The notes under the pieces are model-generated. The model was not told where the DNA came from. It did no database searches and saw nothing but the letters and a program-made list of their open reading frames with translations. The position numbers and the translations under genes are program-made. Below, one piece after another: positions 26,501 through 35,084 of a DNA stretch of 64,000 nt (position 1 is the stretch's first letter; each line of letters opens with the position of its first letter). This DNA comes from Massilia sp. NR 4-1. GTDB lineage: Bacteria > Pseudomonadota > Gammaproteobacteria > Burkholderiales > Burkholderiaceae_D. The stretch is taken from positions 5,580,001 to 5,644,000 of the forward strand of contig NZ_CP012201.1 of assembly GCF_001191005.1 (NCBI RefSeq), read 5' to 3'.

Positions 26501-29500
26501 TTCACGCTGCAGCCGATTGCCTTCACCGGCCTGGGTTACGGCAACGCGGCGCCCGCCAGCGGCAACTCGCTGGTCAACTCCGACAGCCTGCAGGCCCTGC
26601 TGGGCGCCGGCACCTCGGTCACGCTCCAGGCCAGCAACGACATCACGCTGGCGGGCGGCAGCGGCATCAATTCCAGCGGCAGCGGCTCGCTGACCTTGCA
26701 GGCCGGCCGCAGCATTGCGCTGCAATCCAGTATCAAGCTGGCCAACGGCAGCCTGAATGTGGTGGCCAACGAGGTCAAGCCCACGTCCGATAGCGGTCCA
26801 GTCGACGCCGAGCGCGATCCGGGCGCGGCCACCTTGACGGTGGACGCGGAACTGTTTGCGGGCGGCAGCGTCAACCTGCGCATGGCTGACGGCGCCGGCA
26901 AGACCAACCGCGAGAACGGCGCCATCACGGTGAATGCCAACGTCCGCGGCGGCAAGGTCGGTATCCGCAACCAGGGTGCTTCGGCCGGCAGCGATGTGGT
27001 GCTGGGCAGTGCCGGCATGCTGACTGGCACCGGCTATGGCGATGCGATCGAGGTGGTGGCGGGCGGCGCCGGCGGCGGCACTTTCACGAATAATTCCAGC
27101 GTCGGGACCGGCGGCGGCCGATACGGCATGCAGACCGGCATCGGCGGCCGTATCCTGGTGTATTCGAACAATCCGGCTGCGACCAAGGAAGGCTATACCG
27201 GCTATAGCAAACGTTATGGCCAGGCATATACCGGCGCCACCCCATTCTATGCGGGCGGCGGCGACTGGTTCTTCTACGCCGAGGCGCCGCAGCTGACGGT
27301 GATTGCCGACAGCGCCAGCCGCGTCTACGACGGCCTGGGTAGGGAAACCTTGACTTTCCAGGTCAGCGGCCTGATTGACGGCGACAGCGCCGGCAGTGCA
27401 CTGAACGGCGCTCTGCGCCACCATGGCGATGCGAAGCAGGTGGGCAGCCATGCCATCGAACTGGGCTCGCTGGCCAGCCAGCTGGGTTACCGGCTGCAAT
27501 TGCTGCCGAACAGGGCGCAGCTGACCATCACGCCGAAGGCGCTGACGGTGACGGCCACCGGCGTCGACAAGGTCTACGACGGCAAGACGGCGGCCAGCGT
27601 CATCTACGGCAGCAACGCGATTGCGGGCGACGCGCTCGGTTTCAGCGGCAATGCCAGCTTCGCCGACAAGAGCGTCGGCGCCGGCAAGGCCATCAGCGTG
27701 AATGGCATTACGCTCACGGGCGCCGACGCCGGCAACTACACCCTGGGCGGCAGCACGGCCAGCGCCAGCGCCGGTATCACGCCGCGTACGCTGACAGCCA
27801 GTGCCAGCAGCAGCGGCAAGGTATATGACGGCCTGGCTGGTGCGCTCGTCACGCTGGTAGACGACCGTGTCGCGGGCGACCAGTTGTCGCTGGCGGCCGG
27901 CGGCGCCAGCTACGCCGACAAGAACGCGGGCCTGAACAAGACCATCACCGTCAGCGGCATCACCCTGTCCGGCAGCGATGCCGCCAACTATGTGCTGGCC
28001 GCTCCCAGTGCCACCACCACGGCGGATATCGCTCAGCGTACCCTGAACGTCAGCGCCAGCGGCAGCAGCAAGGTGTATGACGGCAGCGCCAGCGCCGGCG
28101 TCATCCTGGGCGACGATCGCCTCAATGGCGACCAGTTAAGCGTAGGCTACGGCGCGGCAGCCTATGCGGACAAGCATGCGGGCGGCAACAAGACCATTAC
28201 CGTTTCAGGCCTGAGCCTGGATGGCTCCGATGCCGGCAATTACAAGCTTGCCTCCGCCACGGCCACCGGCCATGGCGATATCACGCGGCGGGTGCTGACC
28301 ACCAGCGTCAGCGGCGGCAGCAGGGTGTATGACGGCACGATCACGGCCAGCGCCAACTACGCCGATGACCGCGTGCGCGGCGACGCGATCAGCTATACGG
28401 GCGACGCCCGCTATGCCGACAAGAACGCCGGTGCGGACAAGGCGGTCAGCGTGAACGGCATCGCCATCGGCGGCGCCGACGCCGGCAATTACACCCTGGC
28501 CGCGACCAGCGCCACCACCACTGGCAGCATCACGCCGCGCACGCTGACGGCCAGCGTGAACGGCACCACCAAGGTATATGACGGCGGCACCGCCGCCAGC
28601 GTCACGCTGGGCGACGACCGCGTCAGGGGCGACCAGCTGGCGCTGGCGGCGGGCGACGCCCATTATGTCGACAAGAACGCGGGAGCCGGCAAGGCGGTCG
28701 CCGTCAGCGGCATTACGCTGGCGGGTGCGGATGCCGGCAACTATGTGCTGGCTTCGGCGAGCGCCGCGGGCACCGGCAGCATCACGCCGAAGATCCTGAC
28801 CTTCAACGCCACCGGCATCAACAAGGTCTATGACGGCACGGCCCAGGCCAGCGTGAATTATGGCGACGACCGTATCGCCGGCGATGTGTTCAGCTACAGC
28901 GCCAACGCCAGCTTCGCCGGCAAGCAGGTTGGCAAGGGCCTCGCCGTCAGCATCAGCGGCATTACGCTGGGCGGGACGGATGCGGGCAACTACGCGCTGG
29001 CTGGCACCACGGCCACCGCCACGGCCGACATCACGCCGCGTACCCTGAGCGTCAGCGCCGACGGCGCCAGCAAGGTCTACGATGGCACCATCGCAGCCAG
29101 TGTCACGCTGGGCGACGACCGCGTGAGCGGTGACCAATTGACGCTGGCGGCCAGCGGCAATGCGGCCTATGGCGACAAGCATGCGGGCAGCGGCAAGGCC
29201 GTCAGTATCGGCGGCGTCACCCTGTCTGGCGCCGACGCCGCCAATTACGTGCTGGCTTCGGCTACGGCCACCGGCACCGGCAGCATCACGCCCAAGGCGC
29301 TGACGGCCAGCGTGAGCGGGATTGACAAGGTCTATGACGGCAAGACCACGGCCGAGGTGGCCTATGGCGACAGCGGCCGCATCGCGGGCGACCAGCTCAG
29401 CGTAAGCGGCGAGGCCAATTTCGCCGGCAAGAACGCCGGCGCCGGCAAGACGGTGTCGGTGACGAATATGCGTCTGAACGGCGCCGATGCCGGCAACTAC

Positions 29501-32104
29501 AGGCTGGTGTCGAACGATGCCAGCACCAGCGCCAGCATCACGCCGCGCGCGCTGACGGCCACCATCGCCAGCGGCGGCAAGGTGTATGACGGCGGCACGG
29601 CGGCGCAAGTGGCCTACGGCGACGACCGCGTCAGCGGCGACGCGCTGACCTTGTCGGGCAACGCCGCGCGCTACGCGGATAAAAATGTGGGCGCGGACAA
29701 GGTCGTCAGCGTGGACGGCATCATGCTGGGCGGTGCCGACGCCGGCAACTATATTCTGGGTAACACCACGGCCAGCACGCAGGCGGCCATTACGCCGCGC
29801 ACGCTGGTGTTCAGCGGCAGTGCTGGCAGCAAGGTGTATGACGGCAGCACCGCTGCCATCGTCAGCGTCAGCGATAACCGCGTCAGCGGCGATGTGCTGA
29901 GTGTCGGCGTGAGCGGCGCCCACTATGCCGACAAAAATGTGGGCAGCAACAAGGCTGTGCTGCTGGACGGCGTGAGCCTGTCCGGCGCGGATGCCGCCAA
30001 CTACGCGCTCGGCCCGGCCAGCAGCGCGGTTACCGGCAGCATCACGCCGCGCAGGCTGACCGTCAGCGCCAGCGGCGCCAACAAGGTATATGACGGCCAG
30101 ACTGCGGCCATCGTCAGCTATGGCGATGATCGCCTGGCGGGCGATGCGCTGGGTATCAGCGGCAAGGCCAGCTTCGCCGACAAGCATGCGGGCAGCGGCA
30201 AGGCTGTCAGCGTGAGCGATATCGCGCTGAGCGGCACCGATGCCGGCAATTACACGCTGGTCAGCACCAGTGCCGCCACCCAGGCCGCGATCACGCCGCG
30301 CGCGCTGGTGGTGACGGCCCAGGGGGCATCGAAGGTATATGACGGCTTGACCACGGCCACGGCCACACTGAGCGACGACCGCATCGCCGGCGACCAGCTG
30401 AGCGTGAGCGGCGGCAGCGCCGCCTATGCCGACAAGAGTGCCGGCAGCGGCAAGGCGCTCAGTGTTGGCGGCATCACGCTGTCCGGTGCCGATGCACGCA
30501 ATTATGCGCTGGCGTCGGCTACGGCCAGCGGGCGTGGCGACATCACGCCGCGCGACCTGAAGATCACAGTGGCTGGCGTCGACAAGGTATATGACGGCAG
30601 CACCAGCGCCAGCATCAGCTTCAGCGATGACCGCCTGAGCGGCGACGCGATCAGCTATGCGGCCAGCGCGAATTTCGCCGACAAGAATGTCGGCCAGGGC
30701 AAGACCGTCAGCATGAGCGGCGTGACCCTGGGCGGCGCCGATGCGGGCAATTACCGCCTGACCTCGGCCACGGCCAGCACCACCGCTTCGATCAGGCCGC
30801 GTGCCCTGAACGTGTCGGCCAGCGGCGCCGACAAGGTGTATGACGGCACCGTCGCCGCCACAGTCGCCTTCGGCGATGACCGCGTGGCAGGCGACCAGCT
30901 CTCGCTTGGCGGCGAAGCCAGCTTCGCCAGCAAGAACGCGGGCGTGCAGCAGCTGGTCTTCGGCGCCATCTCGGTCTCCGGGGCGGATGCCGGCAACTAC
31001 GTGGTGAACACCAGCACCAGCGGCAGCGCCACCATCGCGCCGCGCCGCCTGGTCGTCAGCGCCAGCGGCGCCGACAAGGTGTACGACGGCGGCACCACCG
31101 CCCGCGTCACCCTCGGCAGCGATGCTCTGGCGGGCGACGCGCTGCAGGTGAGCGGCAAGGGCGCGTTCGCCGACAAGCATGCCGGCGCGAACAAGACCGT
31201 CACGGTCGGTGAGCTGGCCCTGAGCGGTGCCGATGCCGGCAACTACCGCCTGGACGGCAGCGCTGTGCGCACCAGCGCCGCGATCACGCCGCGCACCCTG
31301 ACGGCCAGTGTCAGCGCCGGCGACAAGGTGTATGACGGCACGGCGGGCGCAGTTTTCAGCGTCAGCGACGACCGGATTGCCGGCGATGCTCTGGGCTACA
31401 GCGGCGCCAGCGCTGCTTTCGACGACAAAAATGCCGGCAGCGGCAAGCGCGTCACCGTCAGCGGCCTGACCCTGGGCGGCGCCGACGCCGGCAACTACAG
31501 GCTGGCGTCGTCCAGCGCCAGCACGGCCGCCAGCATCCTGCGCAAGACTTTGACCGTCACAGCGGACAACCAGACGCGCGTGGCCGGCACGGCCAATCTG
31601 CCGTTCAGCTATGCCATCGACGGCCTGGTGGCGGGCGACAGCGCCAGCCTGGTGACGGCCACCGCCAGCAGCGGCGCCACTGCGCAATCGGCGGCAGGCA
31701 GCTACGCGATCGCGCTGGCGGGCACGGATCTGGCCAATTACAAGGTGACTTACGTCGACGGCGTGCTGACCGTGCTCAATCCGTCCGGCCAGCTGGGCGA
31801 CACCATCGGCGCGATCGTGCAGACACCCCTGGTCACGCCGAACGGCACCCGCGTCCACCCGCTGGATCTGCCGGATGGGCCGGGGTTGACGCCGCTCCGC
31901 CTGCTGGCCGGCGAAAGCGGCGGCGCGTCCGGACCGCATGCCTCCGCCGCTGTGCCAGGCGCACCTGCAGCGCCCGTGAACGGTGCGAACGGCGCCAGCC
32001 TGCCCGGCCTGGCATCGGCACAGGGCAGCGTCAGCAGCACCGTGCTGCCGGGCGGCACCCGCATCGCCGCGCGCGACGGCGGCATGCGCACCGAGGAAGA
32101 ATAA
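23585..32104 (+). CDS. Giant TpsA-type adhesin: haemagglutination-activity domain, FG-GAP-like repeats and YDG/MBG repeats
   Basis: This 2839-residue exoprotein of a two-partner secretion system has an extended ESPR-type signal (HKHASANRFYRLVWSQVHAC...) ending near residue 60. The TPS secretion domain follows (GNQMTLTQATQQAIVNWQRF; NGSVFLINPHGVLFGAGAQV). A Gly/Ala-rich beta-helix runs to about residue 590. Six FG-GAP-like repeats come next, about residues 605-975 (FGYSVAMNAAGNLLAVGAP and variants), perhaps a beta-propeller. Then come an MBG-like segment, 16 tandem YDG repeats (about 1315-2650) and a final MBG domain. The C-terminus is Pro/Ala-rich, with no membrane anchor. The stop overlaps the tpsB start. 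It probably mediates surface adhesion or aggregation. Confidence 0.93.
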   Translation: MHKHASANRFYRLVWSQVHACWIAVAEGTRGQGKSGSVRRAARRLGALAAAGGLAGAALAAPPPAVNTLPSGAQVVAGQVGIAASGNQMTLTQATQQAIVNWQRFDIGANAAVRFDQPSASAVALNRVVGGDASQIFGKLSANGSVFLINPHGVLFGAGAQVDVGALTASSLGLSDSAFLGGKYDFAGNSSAGAVRNAGSITAARGGYVALIGPVVANSGSISAAQGSVALAAGEQVSVDLRGDGLVGVRTTRGALQALAENSGVLRADGGQVLLSAAAADALARSTVNNTGIVQARGLVADGGSIRLVGDGEVHAGALDASSAAGAGGSIAVSGGFVVLDGALNADGARGGSIAATASGNLSASATASAAGHGGAGGSIRYVAGGALVENTAALTRADGAQGGSIVLAAGAALSSSGTHSARGVAGAGGRIDMSGADVNLFSATLDASGQSQGGLVRVGGAFQGGSLQANTPDVERFLTRWGRTAAIANANSVFVNDSSRIDVSARGAAGQGGTAIVWSQQRSTMLGALNAQGAGAGGAVEISSQNELRHVGLDRLSLGAGGRLLLDPKNIVISSDAKQWTYQAILGAGRSGDKNVPVAGLEAGDGFGYSVAMNAAGNLLAVGAPFDGGGGGGSGNPLPGAGAVRLYSFSDSQFSGAALKGTIGSGYTGGGNIDVTLDANAMFGASVALSGDGKTLAVGAPGQWGGSGAVHQFRYANADFSGAVSKASLGSHYNAAGLSSGPIAFGTAVALNNDGGKLAVGAVYDDRRAANAGTVYLFNNSDLSNVKSTQVLNEGSTDALYGTALAFNGVGDRLAVGAIGENAGKGAVYLYKTTNTELSLLRKLSADAASTSNTNVALLEGEYFGSALAFNAAGTRLAVGAPSSPASGAGTLGPGAVRIYDFADTGYAKPTLSAVLGRGYATAPDADIAALKDYDSFGFALAMNGAGDRLVVGAPYSAGADGSAGSGSVHGFTLQPIAFTGLGYGNAAPASGNSLVNSDSLQALLGAGTSVTLQASNDITLAGGSGINSSGSGSLTLQAGRSIALQSSIKLANGSLNVVANEVKPTSDSGPVDAERDPGAATLTVDAELFAGGSVNLRMADGAGKTNRENGAITVNANVRGGKVGIRNQGASAGSDVVLGSAGMLTGTGYGDAIEVVAGGAGGGTFTNNSSVGTGGGRYGMQTGIGGRILVYSNNPAATKEGYTGYSKRYGQAYTGATPFYAGGGDWFFYAEAPQLTVIADSASRVYDGLGRETLTFQVSGLIDGDSAGSALNGALRHHGDAKQVGSHAIELGSLASQLGYRLQLLPNRAQLTITPKALTVTATGVDKVYDGKTAASVIYGSNAIAGDALGFSGNASFADKSVGAGKAISVNGITLTGADAGNYTLGGSTASASAGITPRTLTASASSSGKVYDGLAGALVTLVDDRVAGDQLSLAAGGASYADKNAGLNKTITVSGITLSGSDAANYVLAAPSATTTADIAQRTLNVSASGSSKVYDGSASAGVILGDDRLNGDQLSVGYGAAAYADKHAGGNKTITVSGLSLDGSDAGNYKLASATATGHGDITRRVLTTSVSGGSRVYDGTITASANYADDRVRGDAISYTGDARYADKNAGADKAVSVNGIAIGGADAGNYTLAATSATTTGSITPRTLTASVNGTTKVYDGGTAASVTLGDDRVRGDQLALAAGDAHYVDKNAGAGKAVAVSGITLAGADAGNYVLASASAAGTGSITPKILTFNATGINKVYDGTAQASVNYGDDRIAGDVFSYSANASFAGKQVGKGLAVSISGITLGGTDAGNYALAGTTATATADITPRTLSVSADGASKVYDGTIAASVTLGDDRVSGDQLTLAASGNAAYGDKHAGSGKAVSIGGVTLSGADAANYVLASATATGTGSITPKALTASVSGIDKVYDGKTTAEVAYGDSGRIAGDQLSVSGEANFAGKNAGAGKTVSVTNMRLNGADAGNYRLVSNDASTSASITPRALTATIASGGKVYDGGTAAQVAYGDDRVSGDALTLSGNAARYADKNVGADKVVSVDGIMLGGADAGNYILGNTTASTQAAITPRTLVFSGSAGSKVYDGSTAAIVSVSDNRVSGDVLSVGVSGAHYADKNVGSNKAVLLDGVSLSGADAANYALGPASSAVTGSITPRRLTVSASGANKVYDGQTAAIVSYGDDRLAGDALGISGKASFADKHAGSGKAVSVSDIALSGTDAGNYTLVSTSAATQAAITPRALVVTAQGASKVYDGLTTATATLSDDRIAGDQLSVSGGSAAYADKSAGSGKALSVGGITLSGADARNYALASATASGRGDITPRDLKITVAGVDKVYDGSTSASISFSDDRLSGDAISYAASANFADKNVGQGKTVSMSGVTLGGADAGNYRLTSATASTTASIRPRALNVSASGADKVYDGTVAATVAFGDDRVAGDQLSLGGEASFASKNAGVQQLVFGAISVSGADAGNYVVNTSTSGSATIAPRRLVVSASGADKVYDGGTTARVTLGSDALAGDALQVSGKGAFADKHAGANKTVTVGELALSGADAGNYRLDGSAVRTSAAITPRTLTASVSAGDKVYDGTAGAVFSVSDDRIAGDALGYSGASAAFDDKNAGSGKRVTVSGLTLGGADAGNYRLASSSASTAASILRKTLTVTADNQTRVAGTANLPFSYAIDGLVAGDSASLVTATASSGATAQSAAGSYAIALAGTDLANYKVTYVDGVLTVLNPSGQLGDTIGAIVQTPLVTPNGTRVHPLDLPDGPGLTPLRLLAGESGGASGPHASAAVPGAPAAPVNGANGASLPGLASAQGSVSSTVLPGGTRIAARDGGMRTEEE
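27527..31534 (+). repeat. Array of 16 tandem YDG-domain repeats (about 250 bp each) within the tpsA gene
   Basis: Each unit of about 83 residues begins ITPRxLxxxxSG, has KVYDG near position 16, GDDR/AGD in the middle, FADKxxGxxKxVxVxGI, and ends GADAGNYxLxxxxAxxxAx. Sixteen such units follow one another, with an MBG-type unit on each side. Units differ enough to be aligned but share long near-identical DNA, which makes recombinational length change likely. Confidence 0.93.
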
Positions 32105-33852
32105 TGCAAGCGATACAGAGGAATCCCGTGTTCAAGCATCACCGTCCCAAGGCCGGCGCACTGGCGCTGACGATCCTGCTCGCGCCAGCCCTGGCGCATG
32201 CCCAATCCACGCCCGCACCCGACGCCGGCCGCCTGCTCGAAGGCAGCCGGCCGCCGGCGCTGATCCTGCCGCCCAGGACCGGAGGACCGGTGCTCCCGGA
32301 AAGCAAGGCCGGCGCGCGCGTCCAGCTATCCGGTGCCCAGCGCGTGCTGGTAAACCGTTTTGTATTCGAGGGCGTCAGCGCCGTGCCGGAGGCGGCACTG
32401 CAGGAAGTGCTGCAGTCCTATACCGGCCGCGAGCTGACTTTCGACGAGCTGAGCGCCGCAGCCAATGCCGTCACCGGCTATTACCGCAAGCAGGGTTATC
32501 TGCTTGCCGCCGCGACCTTGCAGCCGCAGGAACTGGGACAGGGCCAGGTGCGCATCACCGTGCTGGAAGGCCGGGTCGGCGCCATCCAGCTGGTGCCGGA
32601 TGCCACGGTGCGCCTGCGGCCGGAACAGGCGCGCCGCTATTTCGACGCGCTGACGCCGATCGGCCAGCCCTTGCATGACAGCGCGCTGGAACGCGCGCTG
32701 CTGCTGACGGACGATATCCCGGGCGTGACGGCACGGGCCGAACTGGGGCCGGGGGCGCGCGTCGGCGAAACCGAGCTGGCCATCGGCTTGACGGAAGCGC
32801 CGCTGGTGAGCGGCAATCTCGGCATCGACAACTCCTCCAACCGCTACACGGGCCGGGTGCGCCTGCAGGGCGGCTTGAATTTCAACGATATCGCCGGCCT
32901 GGGCGGCCAGGCCTCGGTGCTGGGATCGACCACCGGTTCCGACTTCCGCTACGCGCGGCTGGGCTATGTGATGCCGCTCGGCGGTCACGGCACCCGCGTC
33001 GGCGCCGCGTATTCGGCGCTGCGCTACCATCTGGGTGCCGAATTCGCTGCCTTGAATGGCTATGGCGGCGCGCAGGTGGCGCAGCTGCTGCTCTCGCATC
33101 CGCTGCTGCGCAGCGGCGACCGCAATATCCAGCTGCGCGCCGGCTACGAGAACAAGCACTACACCAACCACGCCAACGGCGTGCAGACCAGCGACAAGCG
33201 TGTGCAAACCCTGCCGCTAGGCGCCAGCTACACCAGCCAGGACCAATGGCTGGGCGGCGGCTACACCAGCGCCGCGCTCGACATCACCTTCGGCAAGACC
33301 GACCTGTCGGCCAATGCCGCCGCGCTGGCGGCCGACCAGGCGGGTACCCAGGGCCATTTCACGCGCGGCAATTATCAGCTGAGCCGCTACCAGCGCCTGG
33401 GCGCCGGCGTGACGGCGCTGGCCAGCCTGAATGGCCAGCTGGCCACGGCCAATCTGGAATCGGGCGAAAAGATGTCGCTGGGCGGTCCCGGCCGCGTGCG
33501 CGCCTATCCGGCCAGCGAGGCCAGCGGCGATGCAGGTTATGTGCTGACACTGGAAGGCCATTACGACCTGCCGGCGCTCGATTCGGATGTGGCGCTGTTT
33601 TTCGACTATGGCCATATCACGCTGAACCACCGCGTCTATCCGGGCGCGCTGGCGGCCGGTGGCCCCGGCAATAACTACAGCCTGAAAGGCGCGGGCCTGG
33701 GCTGGAGCTGGCGGCCGCTGGCGCGGACCGTGGTGCAGCTGCAGGTGGCGGCGAAAGTCGGCAGCAATCCGGGGCGTAATCTCAAGGGCAACGACGCCGA
33801 CGGCAGCTCGTCGCGCGTGCGCGCCTGGTTCAATATCGTCACTTATTTCTGA
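32104..33852 (+). CDS. TpsB outer-membrane transporter (ShlB/FhaC/HecB family)
   Basis: This 582-residue partner transporter exports the adjacent TpsA. It has a signal peptide (ALALTILLAPALAHAQS), a Pro-rich linker, POTRA-type domains (RFVFEGVSAVPEAALQEVLQ; GYYRKQGYLLAAATLQPQEL; VLEGRVGAIQL) and a C-terminal beta-barrel with alternating hydrophobic strands. The chain ends FNIVTYF, the terminal Phe used for BAM recognition. The ATG overlaps the tpsA stop (TAATG), indicating translational coupling; a GTG at 32128 is an alternative start. The gene order tpsA-tpsB, with the substrate first, is common. Confidence 0.95.
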   Translation: MQAIQRNPVFKHHRPKAGALALTILLAPALAHAQSTPAPDAGRLLEGSRPPALILPPRTGGPVLPESKAGARVQLSGAQRVLVNRFVFEGVSAVPEAALQEVLQSYTGRELTFDELSAAANAVTGYYRKQGYLLAAATLQPQELGQGQVRITVLEGRVGAIQLVPDATVRLRPEQARRYFDALTPIGQPLHDSALERALLLTDDIPGVTARAELGPGARVGETELAIGLTEAPLVSGNLGIDNSSNRYTGRVRLQGGLNFNDIAGLGGQASVLGSTTGSDFRYARLGYVMPLGGHGTRVGAAYSALRYHLGAEFAALNGYGGAQVAQLLLSHPLLRSGDRNIQLRAGYENKHYTNHANGVQTSDKRVQTLPLGASYTSQDQWLGGGYTSAALDITFGKTDLSANAAALAADQAGTQGHFTRGNYQLSRYQRLGAGVTALASLNGQLATANLESGEKMSLGGPGRVRAYPASEASGDAGYVLTLEGHYDLPALDSDVALFFDYGHITLNHRVYPGALAAGGPGNNYSLKGAGLGWSWRPLARTVVQLQVAAKVGSNPGRNLKGNDADGSSSRVRAWFNIVTYF

Positions 33853-33891
33853 CGCGCCAGCCGGGCCCTGCATTTTCCGGCGCGCCTGGTT

Positions 33892-33911
33892 CAGGCCCGG
33901 AGCCGGGCCTG
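33892..33911 (+). terminator. Strong hairpin after tpsB, possible terminator
   Basis: CAGGCCCGG and CCGGGCCTG form a perfect 9-bp stem with a two-base loop. No T-run follows directly; T-rich sequence comes only about 35 bp later, so termination is uncertain. Confidence 0.4.
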
Positions 33912-34027
33912 GGACCTGGACCCCGGAGCCGGCGCCCGGCAGGGTTTTTGTCTTTTTGTCAAGCACCTGGTGCCGCCATGGGAAATCGTGCCGGCCGCCG
34001 CGCGGGCGGTTACACTAGCGCTATCTC

Positions 34028-34393
34028 ATGAGAATCCTGCTTATCACCATCGGCTGTATTGCGGTCGCGCTCGGCATCCTGGGCGCCTTCCTGCCTTTGT
34101 TGCCGACCACGCCCTTCCTGCTGCTGGCCTCGGCCTGTTTTGCGCGCAGTTCGACGCGCCTGCACCAGCGCCTGCGCAACGATCCGACCTTCGGCAAATT
34201 CCTCCGCGATTACGAGGATGGACGCGGCATTCCCTTGCGCGGCAAGATCCTGGCAATCGGCATGATGTGGCCCTCGATGCTGTACTCGATGTACCGCGTG
34301 CGTTTCCTGGCCTTGCAGGTAGTGCTGGCGCTGATCGCCATCGGCGTGACGATTTACCTGTTGCGCCTGCCCACCACCCCATCCGGCAAATAG
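34028..34393 (+). CDS. YbaN-like inner membrane protein (DUF454)
   Basis: This 121-residue membrane protein is of the DUF454/YbaN family. The N-terminal helix LLITIGCIAVALGILGAFLP is followed by the conserved LLPTTPFLLLASACFARSST and FLRDYEDGRGIPLRGKILAI. Two further hydrophobic segments close the protein. The biochemical role of the family is unknown. It stands alone between the two-partner secretion genes and the convergent toxin-antitoxin pair. Confidence 0.92.
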   Translation: MRILLITIGCIAVALGILGAFLPLLPTTPFLLLASACFARSSTRLHQRLRNDPTFGKFLRDYEDGRGIPLRGKILAIGMMWPSMLYSMYRVRFLALQVVLALIAIGVTIYLLRLPTTPSGK

Positions 34394-34412
34394 CGCTTAT
34401 CCGCCGCAGTTG

Positions 34413-35084
34413 TCAGCCGGCGTCCTTGCCTTGCCGGCCCGGTACGATCAGCACGCCGATCAGGGCTGCCAGGTCGAGCAGTTCGCCATAGGCTTGTGCG
34501 TCGCTGTCCAGGTTGCGCGAAGGAGCGGCCGCTTGCAGCTGGCCGGGCGCGATGCGGTCGCCGAACAGCATCACGGCTTTCGCCTCATCGTCCTGGCGCG
34601 AGGTCCAGCAAAGGCCCTGGAGGTCGCGGCGCTGGGCATGGATGGCGGCCGCCCAGGGGCGCGTGAACGGGTACTGGTCTTTTTCCGTGTCGATCAATTG
34701 CTTGCGCTCGATGCCGAGGTGGCGCAGCGCCTTGCTGCTCAAATCGGCCAGCAGCAGGTCGCCCTGGAGCCGCAGTTGGGAATGCAGTTGGCCGGCCAGC
34801 TTGGCCTTGTCGAAGGTCTTCAGGCCGGCGGCAAAAGGTACGTCGTGAAACACGGTTTCCATGGCGGCGCAGGCAAAGCTGGCGCCGCCGTACAGCGTGG
34901 GGATGGGATGGCCCTGGGCATCCTGGATCGGGCTGAAGCGCGCGTTGCCGGCCCAGCCGGGATTGAACTGGTCGGCCGCGTATTTGTCCTGGTGCACGCG
35001 GTGCAGCAGCCCGCCTTTTTTCCAGATCGTTACTGCCAGATGCAGCTGTGCGGGTGGAGCGCCGATCAGGCCGGCTTCAGCCAT
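34413..35084 (-). CDS. RES-domain toxin (NAD+-degrading), type II toxin-antitoxin
   Basis: This 223-residue RES-family toxin is named for its conserved Arg, Glu and Ser. LLHRVHQDKYAADQFNPGWA holds the Arg, TLYGGASFACAAMETVFHD the Tyr and Glu, and the C-terminal region the Ser. Characterised RES toxins degrade NAD+ (phosphorolysis) and stop growth until neutralised by an Xre/MbcA/ParS antitoxin. I chose the ATG at 35084, which overlaps the end of the upstream antitoxin gene by eight bases. The longer open frame would run through the antitoxin coding sequence. Confidence 0.88.
   Translation of the reverse strand: MAEAGLIGAPPAQLHLAVTIWKKGGLLHRVHQDKYAADQFNPGWAGNARFSPIQDAQGHPIPTLYGGASFACAAMETVFHDVPFAAGLKTFDKAKLAGQLHSQLRLQGDLLLADLSSKALRHLGIERKQLIDTEKDQYPFTRPWAAAIHAQRRDLQGLCWTSRQDDEAKAVMLFGDRIAPGQLQAAAPSRNLDSDAQAYGELLDLAALIGVLIVPGRQGKDAG

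Noticed and set aside
27527..31534. CRISPR-like regular repeat array
   Set aside because: Repeats are 250 bp, in frame and protein-coding (YDG domains), with no short identical repeats and unique spacers.
28205..31939. 1244-residue open frame on the minus strand within the YDG repeat region
   Set aside because: It is the antisense shadow of a G+C-rich, repeated coding sequence; its protein is low-complexity and repeats in step with the YDG units.
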